Shown here piece by piece: positions 7,456-14,784 of a stretch of DNA of 15,072 nucleotides. Origin of the DNA: Mariprofundaceae bacterium (GTDB lineage: Bacteria > Pseudomonadota > Zetaproteobacteria > Mariprofundales > Mariprofundaceae); assembly GCA_027018975.1 (NCBI GenBank), contig JALUXN010000108.1, positions 1-15,072 on the forward strand, given 5' to 3'. Position 1 is the stretch's first letter; every line of letters begins with the position of its first letter. A program made the translations under genes and the position numbers. The notes beneath the pieces were generated by a model. That model had not been told where the DNA came from and searched no databases. It saw only the letters and a program-made list of their open reading frames with translations.

Positions 7456-8843
7456 GACCCACTCCCCTGCGATGGCACCAGTCCAAACGACTTGATTTTA
7501 CGATGCAGCTGACTGCGCTCCATCCCGATGGCCGCAGCTGTGCGACTGATGTTCCAGTCATGCGCATCCAACTGCCGCGACAAAAAGTCACGCTCAAAGC
7601 GCGTCTTAGCATCATGAAACGTCTCCGCCGCATCCGGCTCCGCCTGCGCCAACTTGGCTGCCGGAGCAAACGACGACTGATCCGGCGGCAACATCGTCGC
7701 CCCGCTCACCGATGCTCCCGGCATCAAAATATGGCAACGCTCCACATAGTTACGCAACTCTCGCACGTTACCCGGCCATGCATACGCCTTCAAGGCAGCC
7801 ACCGCATCCGCCTCAAAACGAATTGCCTCGCCACCGAGTGTGCGTGCCTGCTCATCGGCCAGCTCCTGCAATAACGGCTCCATATCATCCAGTCGCGCAC
7901 GCAGCGGCGGCATGGCGATGGAGACCACATTGAGGCGGTAGTAGAAATCCTCGCGCAGCCGCTCCTCACGCAGCGCCTGCTCCAGATCACGGGAAGAGGC
8001 AGCGATCAGCCGCACATTGGCCGGCAGCGCAGCCGGATTGCCCAGCCGCCGCACCACCCGTTCCGAGAGTACCTGCAGCACCTTCGCCTGCGCCGGCAGC
8101 GTCAACTCGGTCATCTCATCAAAAAAGAGCGTGCCATCATGCGCCATCTCAAAGCGGCCGCGCTGCGTGTGCAACGCACCGGAAAAAGCGCCCTTCTCAT
8201 GGCCGAATAGCTCGGAATCCATCCGCCCCTGCGCCACGCTGGCCGTATTCACGACCACAAACGGGCCGTCACGGCGTTTCGATTGGTCATGCAGCATGCG
8301 CGCCACCACCGCCTTGCCCGTGCCATGTTCACCGAGGATCAACACCGGCGCATCCGACGATGCCACACGTTGAATCAGCTGCCGAACCTCGCGAATCGGC
8401 GCACTCTCACCAATCAGCTCCCGCCGGCTCCGCGCCACCATATCCTGCTGTTTGAGGTCGCTATTCTCCTGCTCCAAACGCCGTTTTTCGATCGCGTTGC
8501 GCACCAGAATCATCAGCTTATCGAAAGACAATGGCTTCTCGACAAAATCAAATGCCCCCTTGCGGGTCGCCCGCACCGCCGTATCGATCGTGGCATGGCC
8601 GGACATCATAATCACCGGCAGCGTACAGTCCTGCTGATGCAGACGGCTGAGTGTCTCCAAACCATCAATGCCGGGCATCCAGATATCGAGCAGCACACAA
8701 TCCACCAGCTGCTTGCGCAATCGCGCTATCGCCTCCTCACCTGAGGCTGCAGTGAGCACCAGATACCCCTCATCTTCAAGCAATCCCTGCAACGAATCGC
8801 GGATCGGCGCTTCATCGTCCACAATCATAATGCGCGCAGTCAT
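7452..8843 (-). CDS. ntrX: NtrX-type sigma-54 response regulator
   Basis: A 463-residue regulator. The receiver domain (1-~120) has D9/D10, phospho-acceptor D53, S81 and K103. The AAA+ domain (~140-375) has Walker A GEHGTGKA at 171-178, ELFGHEKGAF, GTLFFDEM (Walker B) at ~237-244 and the arginine-finger region around R297 and R303. The C-terminal Fis-type helix-turn-helix is at ~431-455 (NISRTAAAIGMERSQLHRKI). It acts with NtrY, encoded just upstream with an ATGA overlap. Two departures from consensus are visible: the sigma-54 contact loop reads GAFSGA (218-223) instead of GAFTGA, and Walker A has H and A where GESGTGKE is usual. It probably still binds ATP. Whether it activates sigma-54 promoters or mainly acts as a DNA-binding regulator cannot be read from sequence. 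The NtrX name rests on the NtrY partner and context; other NtrC-family names are possible. Confidence 0.9.
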   Translation of the reverse strand: MTARIMIVDDEAPIRDSLQGLLEDEGYLVLTAASGEEAIARLRKQLVDCVLLDIWMPGIDGLETLSRLHQQDCTLPVIMMSGHATIDTAVRATRKGAFDFVEKPLSFDKLMILVRNAIEKRRLEQENSDLKQQDMVARSRRELIGESAPIREVRQLIQRVASSDAPVLILGEHGTGKAVVARMLHDQSKRRDGPFVVVNTASVAQGRMDSELFGHEKGAFSGALHTQRGRFEMAHDGTLFFDEMTELTLPAQAKVLQVLSERVVRRLGNPAALPANVRLIAASSRDLEQALREERLREDFYYRLNVVSIAMPPLRARLDDMEPLLQELADEQARTLGGEAIRFEADAVAALKAYAWPGNVRELRNYVERCHILMPGASVSGATMLPPDQSSFAPAAKLAQAEPDAAETFHDAKTRFERDFLSRQLDAHDWNISRTAAAIGMERSQLHRKIKSFGLVPSQGSGS

Positions 8844-11020
8844 CTCTCCTCCTCCGATATGTGAGCTGTGGGAATCGTCAAACAGAAGTGTGTCGGCTGT
8901 CTGGCCGAGAGCAGCTGCAAGCTGCCGCCATGGTCTTCGGCGATACGCCGCGCAATCGCCAACCCCAGCCCGGAGCCATCCACCTTGGTTGAATAGTAGG
9001 CCTCAAACAGCTGCTCGACCGCCTCGGCATCGACCCCCGACCCGTTATCCTCCACATGCCACTGCACCGCATCCGCTTGAACAGAGGCATGGAGAGCGAC
9101 ATGCGGCTGATCACAGTCGGCGCTCGCGGCCACCGCATTATCGAGCAGATTGATCAACACCTGACGGATCTGATCTGGATCACAGCAGCAGCGCAAATCG
9201 GCATCCACATCTGTAACAATTTCAACCTGCGGATAACCGTAAAAGAGCTCCTGCATCTCCTGCAACAGTGTCCGGACGGCAATCTCCTGCATCTTCGGCT
9301 GCGGCATCCGCGCCAGCGTCGAGAAGTCGGCGATCAAGCGCTGCAAGCGCTCCACCTGATCGATAATCGCCTTGGTGCAGACATCGAACACCTGCGCATC
9401 ATCCACCTGTTTGCGAAAACGGCGCTGCAACCGTTCGGCGGAGAGCTTGATCGGTGTCAGCGGATTCTTGATTTCATGCGCCAGACGCCGCGCCACCTCC
9501 GCCCACGCCCGGTTGCGCTGCGCCTCGGCCAGCTCCGAAATATCATCGATCACCAGCAGATAGCCGGAGAAATCGATATCATCACGGCTCAGGCGCACAC
9601 CATGCACCAGCAGATGCAATCGCCTCCCCTCGGCCAGTGACACCTCGAACTCCCGCTGCAGCTCATCACCCTTCTGATGATGCAACTCATCGTAAAAGGC
9701 ACCAATGTCATGCAAATTCCCGTGGCTGATCTGCAGAATATTGGCGCTGGGCTGCCAATCCTCAGGCAGATGCAGAATGTCACGCACCGCCTGATTGAGC
9801 AGCCGCACGCGGCCGTCATTGCCTACCAGCAACACCCCCGAATGGAGATTGGCCAGCAGCGACTCCAGCACATGCTGCCGTTGCCGGCTACTATCCAGCG
9901 CCTGCCCGAGCGCCTGTTGCGCCTTCTGAATCGCGCTGGCATTTTGCCGCAGCCGCCCCACCATGGTATTGAACGAGTGCGCCAGCGAACCCAGCTCGTC
10001 GCGCGAACTCTCCGGCACCGCCACCTCGAGATCTCCCTCAGTCACCCGCCGCAACGCGGCAGCCAACTCGCCCACCGGTGCCGTCAGACGACGAGCGAAG
10101 AGCAGCGCCACCAAGCAGGCCACCAGCACCACCATCAACGTCACAAAGAGCATCACATGCGTAAAACTCTGCCGAATCGCCTGGCGATGATGCTCCAGCT
10201 GTCGATAACGCTTATAATCGGCCTCCACCGCCCGGGCATTCTGGATCACCCCCTCGGGCAGCACCACCTCCACCCGCAGCAAACCGATCACCGACGTCGG
10301 CCCGACCAGTGGCGCATAACCCACCACCACCTCGCGCCCCTGATTGGAGAGCAACTCACTCATCACACGCCCCAGCCGCATTGACAAGCGCGCCCGCGCA
10401 TCGAGCTGACTGGCCTGTAGTGAGCTCAACGCATCACGCTGCACACCGGCAATCTGACGCTCATTGATATCGAACAGCTCGACCTTCTGCCACCCCTCGG
10501 TCTGCATCATCCGCGCCAGATACTCGCTCAGCGAAGCATACCCCTGACCGCTGGAGACCGCTGACACCAGCACCGCGTCGCTGATATAGTCGAGCAGATT
10601 GCGCTTGATATCCTTCTCCACCCGTTCATAAAAACCCTGCGCCAGATTCAACGCCCGATCGAGCAGCGTATCCACCCGCACATCGAACCAAACATCCATC
10701 CCTTTATCAACCATCTGACTGGCCGCCATCTGAATGGTCATGGCGGGAATCAGCAGCATCGCCACCATCATAATGACCAGTTTCGCCCGCAAACGCGAAC
10801 CCGGCGCCGGCTCCTCCCGCTCGCGCAACAGACGCACGCCATAGCGAAACAGCAGCAACGCCAGCAGAGCCATCACGGCGATATTGATCCACGCCAGCCA
10901 GTTCACATCACCCTGTGATGGCCACATCAGCAGGATGCCAACCACAAATAGCGCCGCCATCAGCAGCGGCATCACCCGCATCAAATCCACACCGGAGCGC
11001 ATCGACATATCACGCATCAC
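8840..11020 (-). CDS. ntrY: NtrY-type membrane sensor histidine kinase
   Basis: A 726-residue kinase. Membrane helices lie at ~14-33, 41-58 and 80-100. An extracytoplasmic sensor region (~105-285) is closed by a fourth helix at ~287-309, then come HAMP (~310-360), PAS (~382-490), the HisKA H-box with phospho-acceptor H515 (LAHEIKNPLTPIKLSAERL) and an ATPase domain with N-box N628, DNGSG at 658-662 and GSGLGL at 682-687. This is the NtrY layout. It phosphorylates the NtrX regulator encoded next and may respond to nitrogen, redox or envelope state. Three consecutive cysteines (611-613) precede the N-box in the ATP-binding domain, an unusual run. GTG 11020 and ATG 11017 are both possible starts; GAGG, overlapping the stop of the upstream gene, lies 5 or 8 bases before them. 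Confidence 0.93.
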   Translation of the reverse strand: MMRDMSMRSGVDLMRVMPLLMAALFVVGILLMWPSQGDVNWLAWINIAVMALLALLLFRYGVRLLREREEPAPGSRLRAKLVIMMVAMLLIPAMTIQMAASQMVDKGMDVWFDVRVDTLLDRALNLAQGFYERVEKDIKRNLLDYISDAVLVSAVSSGQGYASLSEYLARMMQTEGWQKVELFDINERQIAGVQRDALSSLQASQLDARARLSMRLGRVMSELLSNQGREVVVGYAPLVGPTSVIGLLRVEVVLPEGVIQNARAVEADYKRYRQLEHHRQAIRQSFTHVMLFVTLMVVLVACLVALLFARRLTAPVGELAAALRRVTEGDLEVAVPESSRDELGSLAHSFNTMVGRLRQNASAIQKAQQALGQALDSSRQRQHVLESLLANLHSGVLLVGNDGRVRLLNQAVRDILHLPEDWQPSANILQISHGNLHDIGAFYDELHHQKGDELQREFEVSLAEGRRLHLLVHGVRLSRDDIDFSGYLLVIDDISELAEAQRNRAWAEVARRLAHEIKNPLTPIKLSAERLQRRFRKQVDDAQVFDVCTKAIIDQVERLQRLIADFSTLARMPQPKMQEIAVRTLLQEMQELFYGYPQVEIVTDVDADLRCCCDPDQIRQVLINLLDNAVAASADCDQPHVALHASVQADAVQWHVEDNGSGVDAEAVEQLFEAYYSTKVDGSGLGLAIARRIAEDHGGSLQLLSARQPTHFCLTIPTAHISEEER

Positions 11021-11027
11021 GATCGCC

Positions 11028-11639
11028 TCACGGCTCTACCGGCGCGCTGTTGGCAGGCAGATGGAAACGCTGCGCCATCGTCGCCTCATCGGTACGCCAC
11101 AACGCTGTCCACCACGCCTCACCCGCATCACCCAAGCGCAGGTCGATCGCCACACCCGCGCGGTAAGACTCTCCCGCCACCAGTAGCGCACGATCCACCA
11201 CCGCCACATGCTCAATCGCTGTTAAAAAGTGTAACGCCGCATCCAGACTATCACTCTGCCGCGCAATGCCGGTCGCCTCATCCACCAGCCGCCAGCGCTG
11301 CGCCAGCAGATCCGGCTCCACCCGACGCACCACCGTAATCTCAGCCACACTCTCATTGAGCCAATAGTGGCGCAGTCGATCCAGCTGAATCCGCCACACC
11401 GTACTCACCACCATGCCATCACGCAGCGCCGCGACCAGACGTTCTCGCTGCCCGGAGAGCTTCGCTGTGCAATAGACCACATCCTGCGTCAATTGAAGCT
11501 GCATCTGTGTCCCCTCTTCAGCCGCCACCGGCGAGATCTGCAGCAGCAACACGGCGAGCAGCGCAGCGCAGATCATGCCTCCCGACAGCTGCGGGAGAGA
11601 GCGAAAACGAAAAGATAGAGAGAGATATATGCAACGCAT
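11028..11639 (-). CDS. DUF4390 secreted or periplasmic protein
   Basis: A 203-residue protein with an N-terminal hydrophobic segment (AALLAVLLLQISPVAA, ~25-40) that looks like a signal peptide cut near A-A-E-E. The remainder, with W-x-I-x-L-x-R-x-R-x-Y-W spacing around residues 82-93 and a DAALHFLTAIE helix near 133-143, resembles DUF4390. That family of unknown function is commonly encoded directly before ntrY. The context suggests an exported partner or input for the NtrY sensor, which is inference only. The stop is 8 bases before ntrY and supplies the Shine-Dalgarno GAGG for it. The start is uncertain: ATG 11639 lacks a clear ribosome site, while ATG 11576 has GGGAGG only one base away, which is too close. 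Confidence 0.75.
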   Translation of the reverse strand: MRCIYLSLSFRFRSLPQLSGGMICAALLAVLLLQISPVAAEEGTQMQLQLTQDVVYCTAKLSGQRERLVAALRDGMVVSTVWRIQLDRLRHYWLNESVAEITVVRRVEPDLLAQRWRLVDEATGIARQSDSLDAALHFLTAIEHVAVVDRALLVAGESYRAGVAIDLRLGDAGEAWWTALWRTDEATMAQRFHLPANSAPVEP

Positions 11640-11685
11640 TACGGCGGATAGTAGCAGCAGCCGCGCTGTTATTCGACGGGTAAGC

Positions 11686-12339
11686 TCAACGTGCCGTAGC
11701 CACCGGCTTCACCTCGTAGATCTCGACAGCCTGCTTTTTACCGCGAATCGGCTGACGACGCAGATAACGACAGTAGCGCCGGCGCACATCATCCGGCACA
11801 TCGGAGAGCACCCGCTCGGTCAGCAGCGCCTGAAATGGTGAAGCGAGACCGCAGAGTCTGGCTGCGGTGTTGACGACATCGCCGATGACGGTGAATTCGC
11901 GACGGTGTTTGTCGCCCAACAGCCCGAAAAGGACATGGCCACGATGCACGCCGAATCCAACGCCACACGGCAGGTGTTCGCCTTCGTGGGCAGGCAGCTC
12001 CACCAGCAGTTCGAGCAGGCAATCCAGCAGTTGTTGCGCCATATGTTCGCCGGAGAAGCAGGCGAGCAGGCCGTCACCAAGGAATTTATTGACGCTGCCG
12101 CCATGCTGGTGAATCAACCGCGCCTGAATGGCGAGACTGGCGTTGATGGAGGCGTATACGTCGTGCGGGGCATACGATTCCGAGCACTCGGTAAAGCCGC
12201 GCATATCGCTAAAGAGGATGATCATCTCCTGCTCCAGCGCAAAGTTATCGGGGAAATCGGGACCATACTGTGCTGCCATGTCGGCCGCATCAGGCGGCAG
12301 GAAATGGTGGATGGAGGGTAGAATCTGCGGATCAGGCAT
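11686..12339 (-). CDS. Stand-alone class III adenylate cyclase
   Basis: A 217-residue protein that is almost entirely one class III nucleotide cyclase domain, with no membrane helix or recognisable sensory domain. Metal ligands are D45 (ILFSDMRGFTE) and D89 (NKFLGDG). The purine-selecting pair is K85 and T150, a Lys/Thr combination known from cyanobacterial CyaC-type adenylate cyclases, so cAMP is the likelier product. The transition-state residues N157 and R161 are present (VIGDVVNTAARL), so it should be active as a homodimer. The start ATG 12339 follows GGAG at six bases, 33 bases after lpxC. About 36 residues precede the domain and are not recognised. Its position between lpxC and DUF4390-ntrYX is not one I know as conserved. 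Confidence 0.88.
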   Translation of the reverse strand: MPDPQILPSIHHFLPPDAADMAAQYGPDFPDNFALEQEMIILFSDMRGFTECSESYAPHDVYASINASLAIQARLIHQHGGSVNKFLGDGLLACFSGEHMAQQLLDCLLELLVELPAHEGEHLPCGVGFGVHRGHVLFGLLGDKHRREFTVIGDVVNTAARLCGLASPFQALLTERVLSDVPDDVRRRYCRYLRRQPIRGKKQAVEIYEVKPVATAR

Positions 12340-12351
12340 GATGATCTCCGC

Positions 12352-12378
12352 ATCTCATCACGCCGTATCTCATCACGC
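12352..12378. repeat. Short direct repeat at the lpxC stop
   Basis: ATCTCATCACGC occurs at 12352-12363 and again at 12367-12378, a 15-base period. The second copy spans the end of lpxC including its TGA, and the first lies in the gap before the cyclase gene. It looks like a small tandem duplication, and no function is evident. Confidence 0.5.
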
Positions 12379-13272
12379 TTGCTGCGGCACTCCCGCCAGC
12401 GACTCAGCCGCGCGCGTATCGGCCTGCAGCGCCTCAATCCGATAGTTCGCCGGATCGGCCAGCAGCGCGGTGACCAGTTTGTGGTTCATATCGTGGCCGG
12501 TCAACTCACCCTCAAACGCACCCACAATCGGATAGCCGGCCAGAGAGAGATCGCCCAGCGTGTCGAGAATCTTGTGGCGCACGCACTCATCCTCATAGCG
12601 CAGACCGCCCTCATTCATGACGCGATGGCTATCGAGCACAATCGCATTCTCCAATGAACCGCCCAACGCCAGCCCCGCCTTCTGCAGCGCTTCCACTTCG
12701 TGCAGGAAGCCGAATGTGCGGGCACGGGAGATTTCGCGTGTATAGGCTTGACGGGAGAAATCGACGGAGACCTTGCGCTGGCGCAGCAGCGGATGGTCAT
12801 AATCGAGGGTATAGCTGATTTTGAAACCGGCGGCAGGGTAGAGCGCACAGCGCTTCTCCCCCTCTTCAACAGCCACGCGCTTGAGGACACGCAGCACCTT
12901 CTTCGGCTTGGACTGGTTGCGGATGCCGGCGCACTGGATAAGGAACACAAACGGCGCTGAGGAGCCATCCATAATCGGCACCTCCGGCCCGCTTACTTCG
13001 ATATGGGCATTATCGACACCGAGGCCAGCCAGCGCGGAGAGCAGATGCTCGACAGTGGAGATCTGCGCTTCATCAACGCCGATGGTGGTGCAGAGCCGCG
13101 TATCGGTGACCCGATCCGCCAGCGCCGGGAATGTCACCCCGAGATCGGAGCGGGCGAAGGTGATGCCGTGATCCTCCTCGGCAGGATGCAGCACCAGCTC
13201 GATTTTACGACCGGAGTGCAGTCCGATACCGCTACAGCGAATCGAGTGATCCAGTGTCCTCTGTGCTATCAT
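12373..13272 (-). CDS. lpxC: UDP-3-O-acyl-N-acetylglucosamine deacetylase LpxC
   Basis: A 299-residue cytosolic zinc deacetylase that catalyses the committed step of lipid A synthesis. Visible are the N-terminal MIAQRTL and GIGLHSG blocks, E75-H76 in STVEHLLSAL, VPIMDGSSAPF at ~98-108, and H233 and D237 in RHKILDTLGD. The zinc ligands are therefore H76, H233 and D237, with E75 as general base, and H260 in LTGHDMNHKL corresponds to E. coli H265. Length and motifs are normal for the family. ATG 13272 has a perfect AGGAGG five bases upstream. It follows ftsZ as in the E. coli cell-division cluster, across a 246-base gap with its own candidate regulatory sites. The C-terminus is slightly extended (ESLAGVPQQA) and is not expected to matter for catalysis. 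Confidence 0.97.
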   Translation of the reverse strand: MIAQRTLDHSIRCSGIGLHSGRKIELVLHPAEEDHGITFARSDLGVTFPALADRVTDTRLCTTIGVDEAQISTVEHLLSALAGLGVDNAHIEVSGPEVPIMDGSSAPFVFLIQCAGIRNQSKPKKVLRVLKRVAVEEGEKRCALYPAAGFKISYTLDYDHPLLRQRKVSVDFSRQAYTREISRARTFGFLHEVEALQKAGLALGGSLENAIVLDSHRVMNEGGLRYEDECVRHKILDTLGDLSLAGYPIVGAFEGELTGHDMNHKLVTALLADPANYRIEALQADTRAAESLAGVPQQA

Positions 13273-13351
13273 GCATACCTCCTATCAGGGGTGAAACCGC
13301 ATGTCGTTCACCATCCGTGCGATGCATCCTGATCGCCCCGGCCAAGGCAAC

Positions 13352-13367
13352 GGTGATCGTGCTCACA
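13352..13367 (-). promoter_or_regulatory. CRP/Vfr-like palindrome upstream of lpxC
   Basis: On the coding strand the site reads TGTGAGCACGATCACC, matching nine of the ten fixed positions of the CRP consensus TGTGA-N6-TCACA. It is centred about 87 bases before the lpxC start, in the only sizeable gap of the window, two genes upstream of an adenylate cyclase. No strong -35/-10 pair is visible at a standard distance downstream. Binding is inferred from the motif alone. Confidence 0.4.
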
Positions 13368-13474
13368 CATTGCGCAAAGCCGCCATACAAAGCGTCACGC
13401 GCGCAAAAAACCCGCGAACACTGCCACAGACCGTCATAAAAACAAAATCCGCAGCAGTGATGGGGCTATAACCG

Positions 13475-13502
13475 ATTCTAATTACATGTTGAAACTGTTC
13501 AG
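13475..13502 (-). promoter_or_regulatory. Candidate sigma-70 promoter for lpxC
   Basis: CTGAAC, a 16-base spacer and TAGAAT (five of six to TATAAT) lie just past the ftsZ stop in an AT-rich stretch, about 200 bases before the lpxC start. The -35 element is weak (three of six). No intrinsic terminator is visible between ftsZ and lpxC, so read-through from ftsZ is also likely. Confidence 0.25.
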
Positions 13503-13518
13503 ATCACCCACGGTTTGT

Positions 13519-14712
13519 TCAGTCAGCCTGACGACGCAGGAAGGTCGGCACGGCAAACTCATCATCGTTAAAACCGAGCTGATCAAACGCCTGCGGCTGT
13601 GCCTGCGCACCGGCTACCGCCGCTTGCGGCACCGGCTGCTGCATGGGAATCGGCATCTGCTGCGGCTGTTTTGGCGCAGCGGCTTGGATATTGGGCATGC
13701 GCGCCACCGGTTTCTCTTCACCAGCCACACTGTGCAGTGACGGCTCGCCGGAGAGACCGGTCGCCACCACGGTGACGCGGACGGTGTCATCCGCATCCTG
13801 ATCATAGACCATGCCGCAGATGATATTGGCATCCTCGTCGGCCATGTTATGAATGATGGAGACCGCCTCGTCATACTCGGCCAGTGTCATATCCTCGTTA
13901 CCGGTGACATTGACCAGAATCCCCTGCGCACCGTGGATATCGATATCCTCGAGCAGCGGCGAAGAGATCGCCCGCTCGGCCGCCTCGATGGCGCGGCTAT
14001 CGCCCGACGCCACACCGGAGCCCATCATCGCCACGCCACGTGTCTCGCTCATCACCGCCTTCACATCGGCGAAATCGACATTCATATAGCCGGTGTGGGT
14101 GATCAGCTCGGCGATACCGCGTACCGCCTGCAGCAGCACGTCATCGGCCTTGCGGAACGCCTCCAGCATGCTGGTATTCTTACCCACTGCCCCGATCAGC
14201 TTCTGATTCGGGATGGTGATCAATGTATCGACATATTTGCGCAGCTCGGCAATGCCCGCCTCGGCCTGACGCATGCGCCGCTTGCCCTCAAAACCGAACG
14301 GTTTGGTGACCACTGCCACCGTCAACACGCCCATTTCACGCGCCACCTCGGCAATCACCGGCGCCGCACCGGTACCCGTACCACCACCCATGCCGGCGGT
14401 GATGAAAACCATATCGGTATTGTCGAGAAACTCTTTGACCCGCTCTCGCTCGGCATCGGCTGCTTCGCGCCCGACCTGCGGATTGGCGCCCGCGCCCAGC
14501 CCGCGTGTCACCTCGGCGCCAAGCTGCAATTTGTAGTCGGCCTGATTGCGCTCGATCGCCTGTGCGTCGGTGTTGGCGACAATAAACTCCACGCCGCGCA
14601 ACTTCTGGCTGATCATATTGTTCAGGGCGTTGCCGCCGCCACCACCGACGCCGATCACCTTGATTTTGGCCGATTGCGCTGATGTATCCTCGAATGTAAA
14701 TAGTGCTGTCAT
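13519..14712 (-). CDS. ftsZ: Cell division GTPase FtsZ
   Basis: A 397-residue tubulin-like GTPase that polymerises into the division ring at midcell. The GTP-binding blocks are present: IGVGGGGGNALNNM (20-33), the tubulin signature GGGTGTG at 109-115, and the T7 loop NVDFADV at 211-217 with D213 and D216 for hydrolysis. After the core (~to 320) comes a Q/P/A-rich disordered linker (~335-380), then the conserved C-terminal peptide FAVPTFLRRQAD, which docks FtsA and other membrane tethers. The start ATG 14712 has AGGAGG at five bases. It follows ftsA after 72 bases, the standard order. Length and motifs are typical of proteobacterial FtsZ. Confidence 0.98.
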   Translation of the reverse strand: MTALFTFEDTSAQSAKIKVIGVGGGGGNALNNMISQKLRGVEFIVANTDAQAIERNQADYKLQLGAEVTRGLGAGANPQVGREAADAERERVKEFLDNTDMVFITAGMGGGTGTGAAPVIAEVAREMGVLTVAVVTKPFGFEGKRRMRQAEAGIAELRKYVDTLITIPNQKLIGAVGKNTSMLEAFRKADDVLLQAVRGIAELITHTGYMNVDFADVKAVMSETRGVAMMGSGVASGDSRAIEAAERAISSPLLEDIDIHGAQGILVNVTGNEDMTLAEYDEAVSIIHNMADEDANIICGMVYDQDADDTVRVTVVATGLSGEPSLHSVAGEEKPVARMPNIQAAAPKQPQQMPIPMQQPVPQAAVAGAQAQPQAFDQLGFNDDEFAVPTFLRRQAD

Positions 14713-14784
14713 TGTTTCCTCCTCACTCCTTAGTATTTTTAGTTGTTGGTGTTTCGTGTTGTTGTATTGGTTGTGTTGATCTTG
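14713..14784 (-). other. G-poor A/C-rich leader between ftsA and ftsZ
   Basis: The 72-base gap holds a 50-base stretch (14731-14780) with only one G on the transcribed strand, mostly CAAC, ACAA and AAA runs, followed by AAGGAGTGAGGAGG before the ftsZ start. Such a sequence cannot fold stably and may act as an unstructured translation enhancer for the highly expressed ftsZ. No terminator or convincing promoter was seen in it. Confidence 0.5.

Noticed and set aside
6085..7512. A 475-codon open frame on the plus strand, longer than trkA itself
   Set aside because: It is the reverse-strand shadow of trkA. The translation is rich in H, R and Q with no recognisable domain, while the minus strand gives intact TrkA motifs.
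10914..10929. A second CRP-like sequence, TGTGATGGCCACATCA
   Set aside because: Only one half matches the consensus fully, and it lies inside the ntrY coding sequence, as expected by chance.
13398..13416. GC arms around a T-run in the ftsZ-lpxC gap as an intrinsic terminator
   Set aside because: On the transcribed strand the T-run lies between the CG-rich arms, not after a stem, so it cannot form the usual hairpin plus U-tract.
13436..13450. The T-rich TTTTGTTTTT stretch in the same gap as a terminator
   Set aside because: No stable stem was found directly before it.
13849..14682. A 277-codon plus-strand open frame opposite ftsZ
   Set aside because: It is the shadow of a highly conserved gene and has low-complexity H/R-rich composition and no family resemblance.
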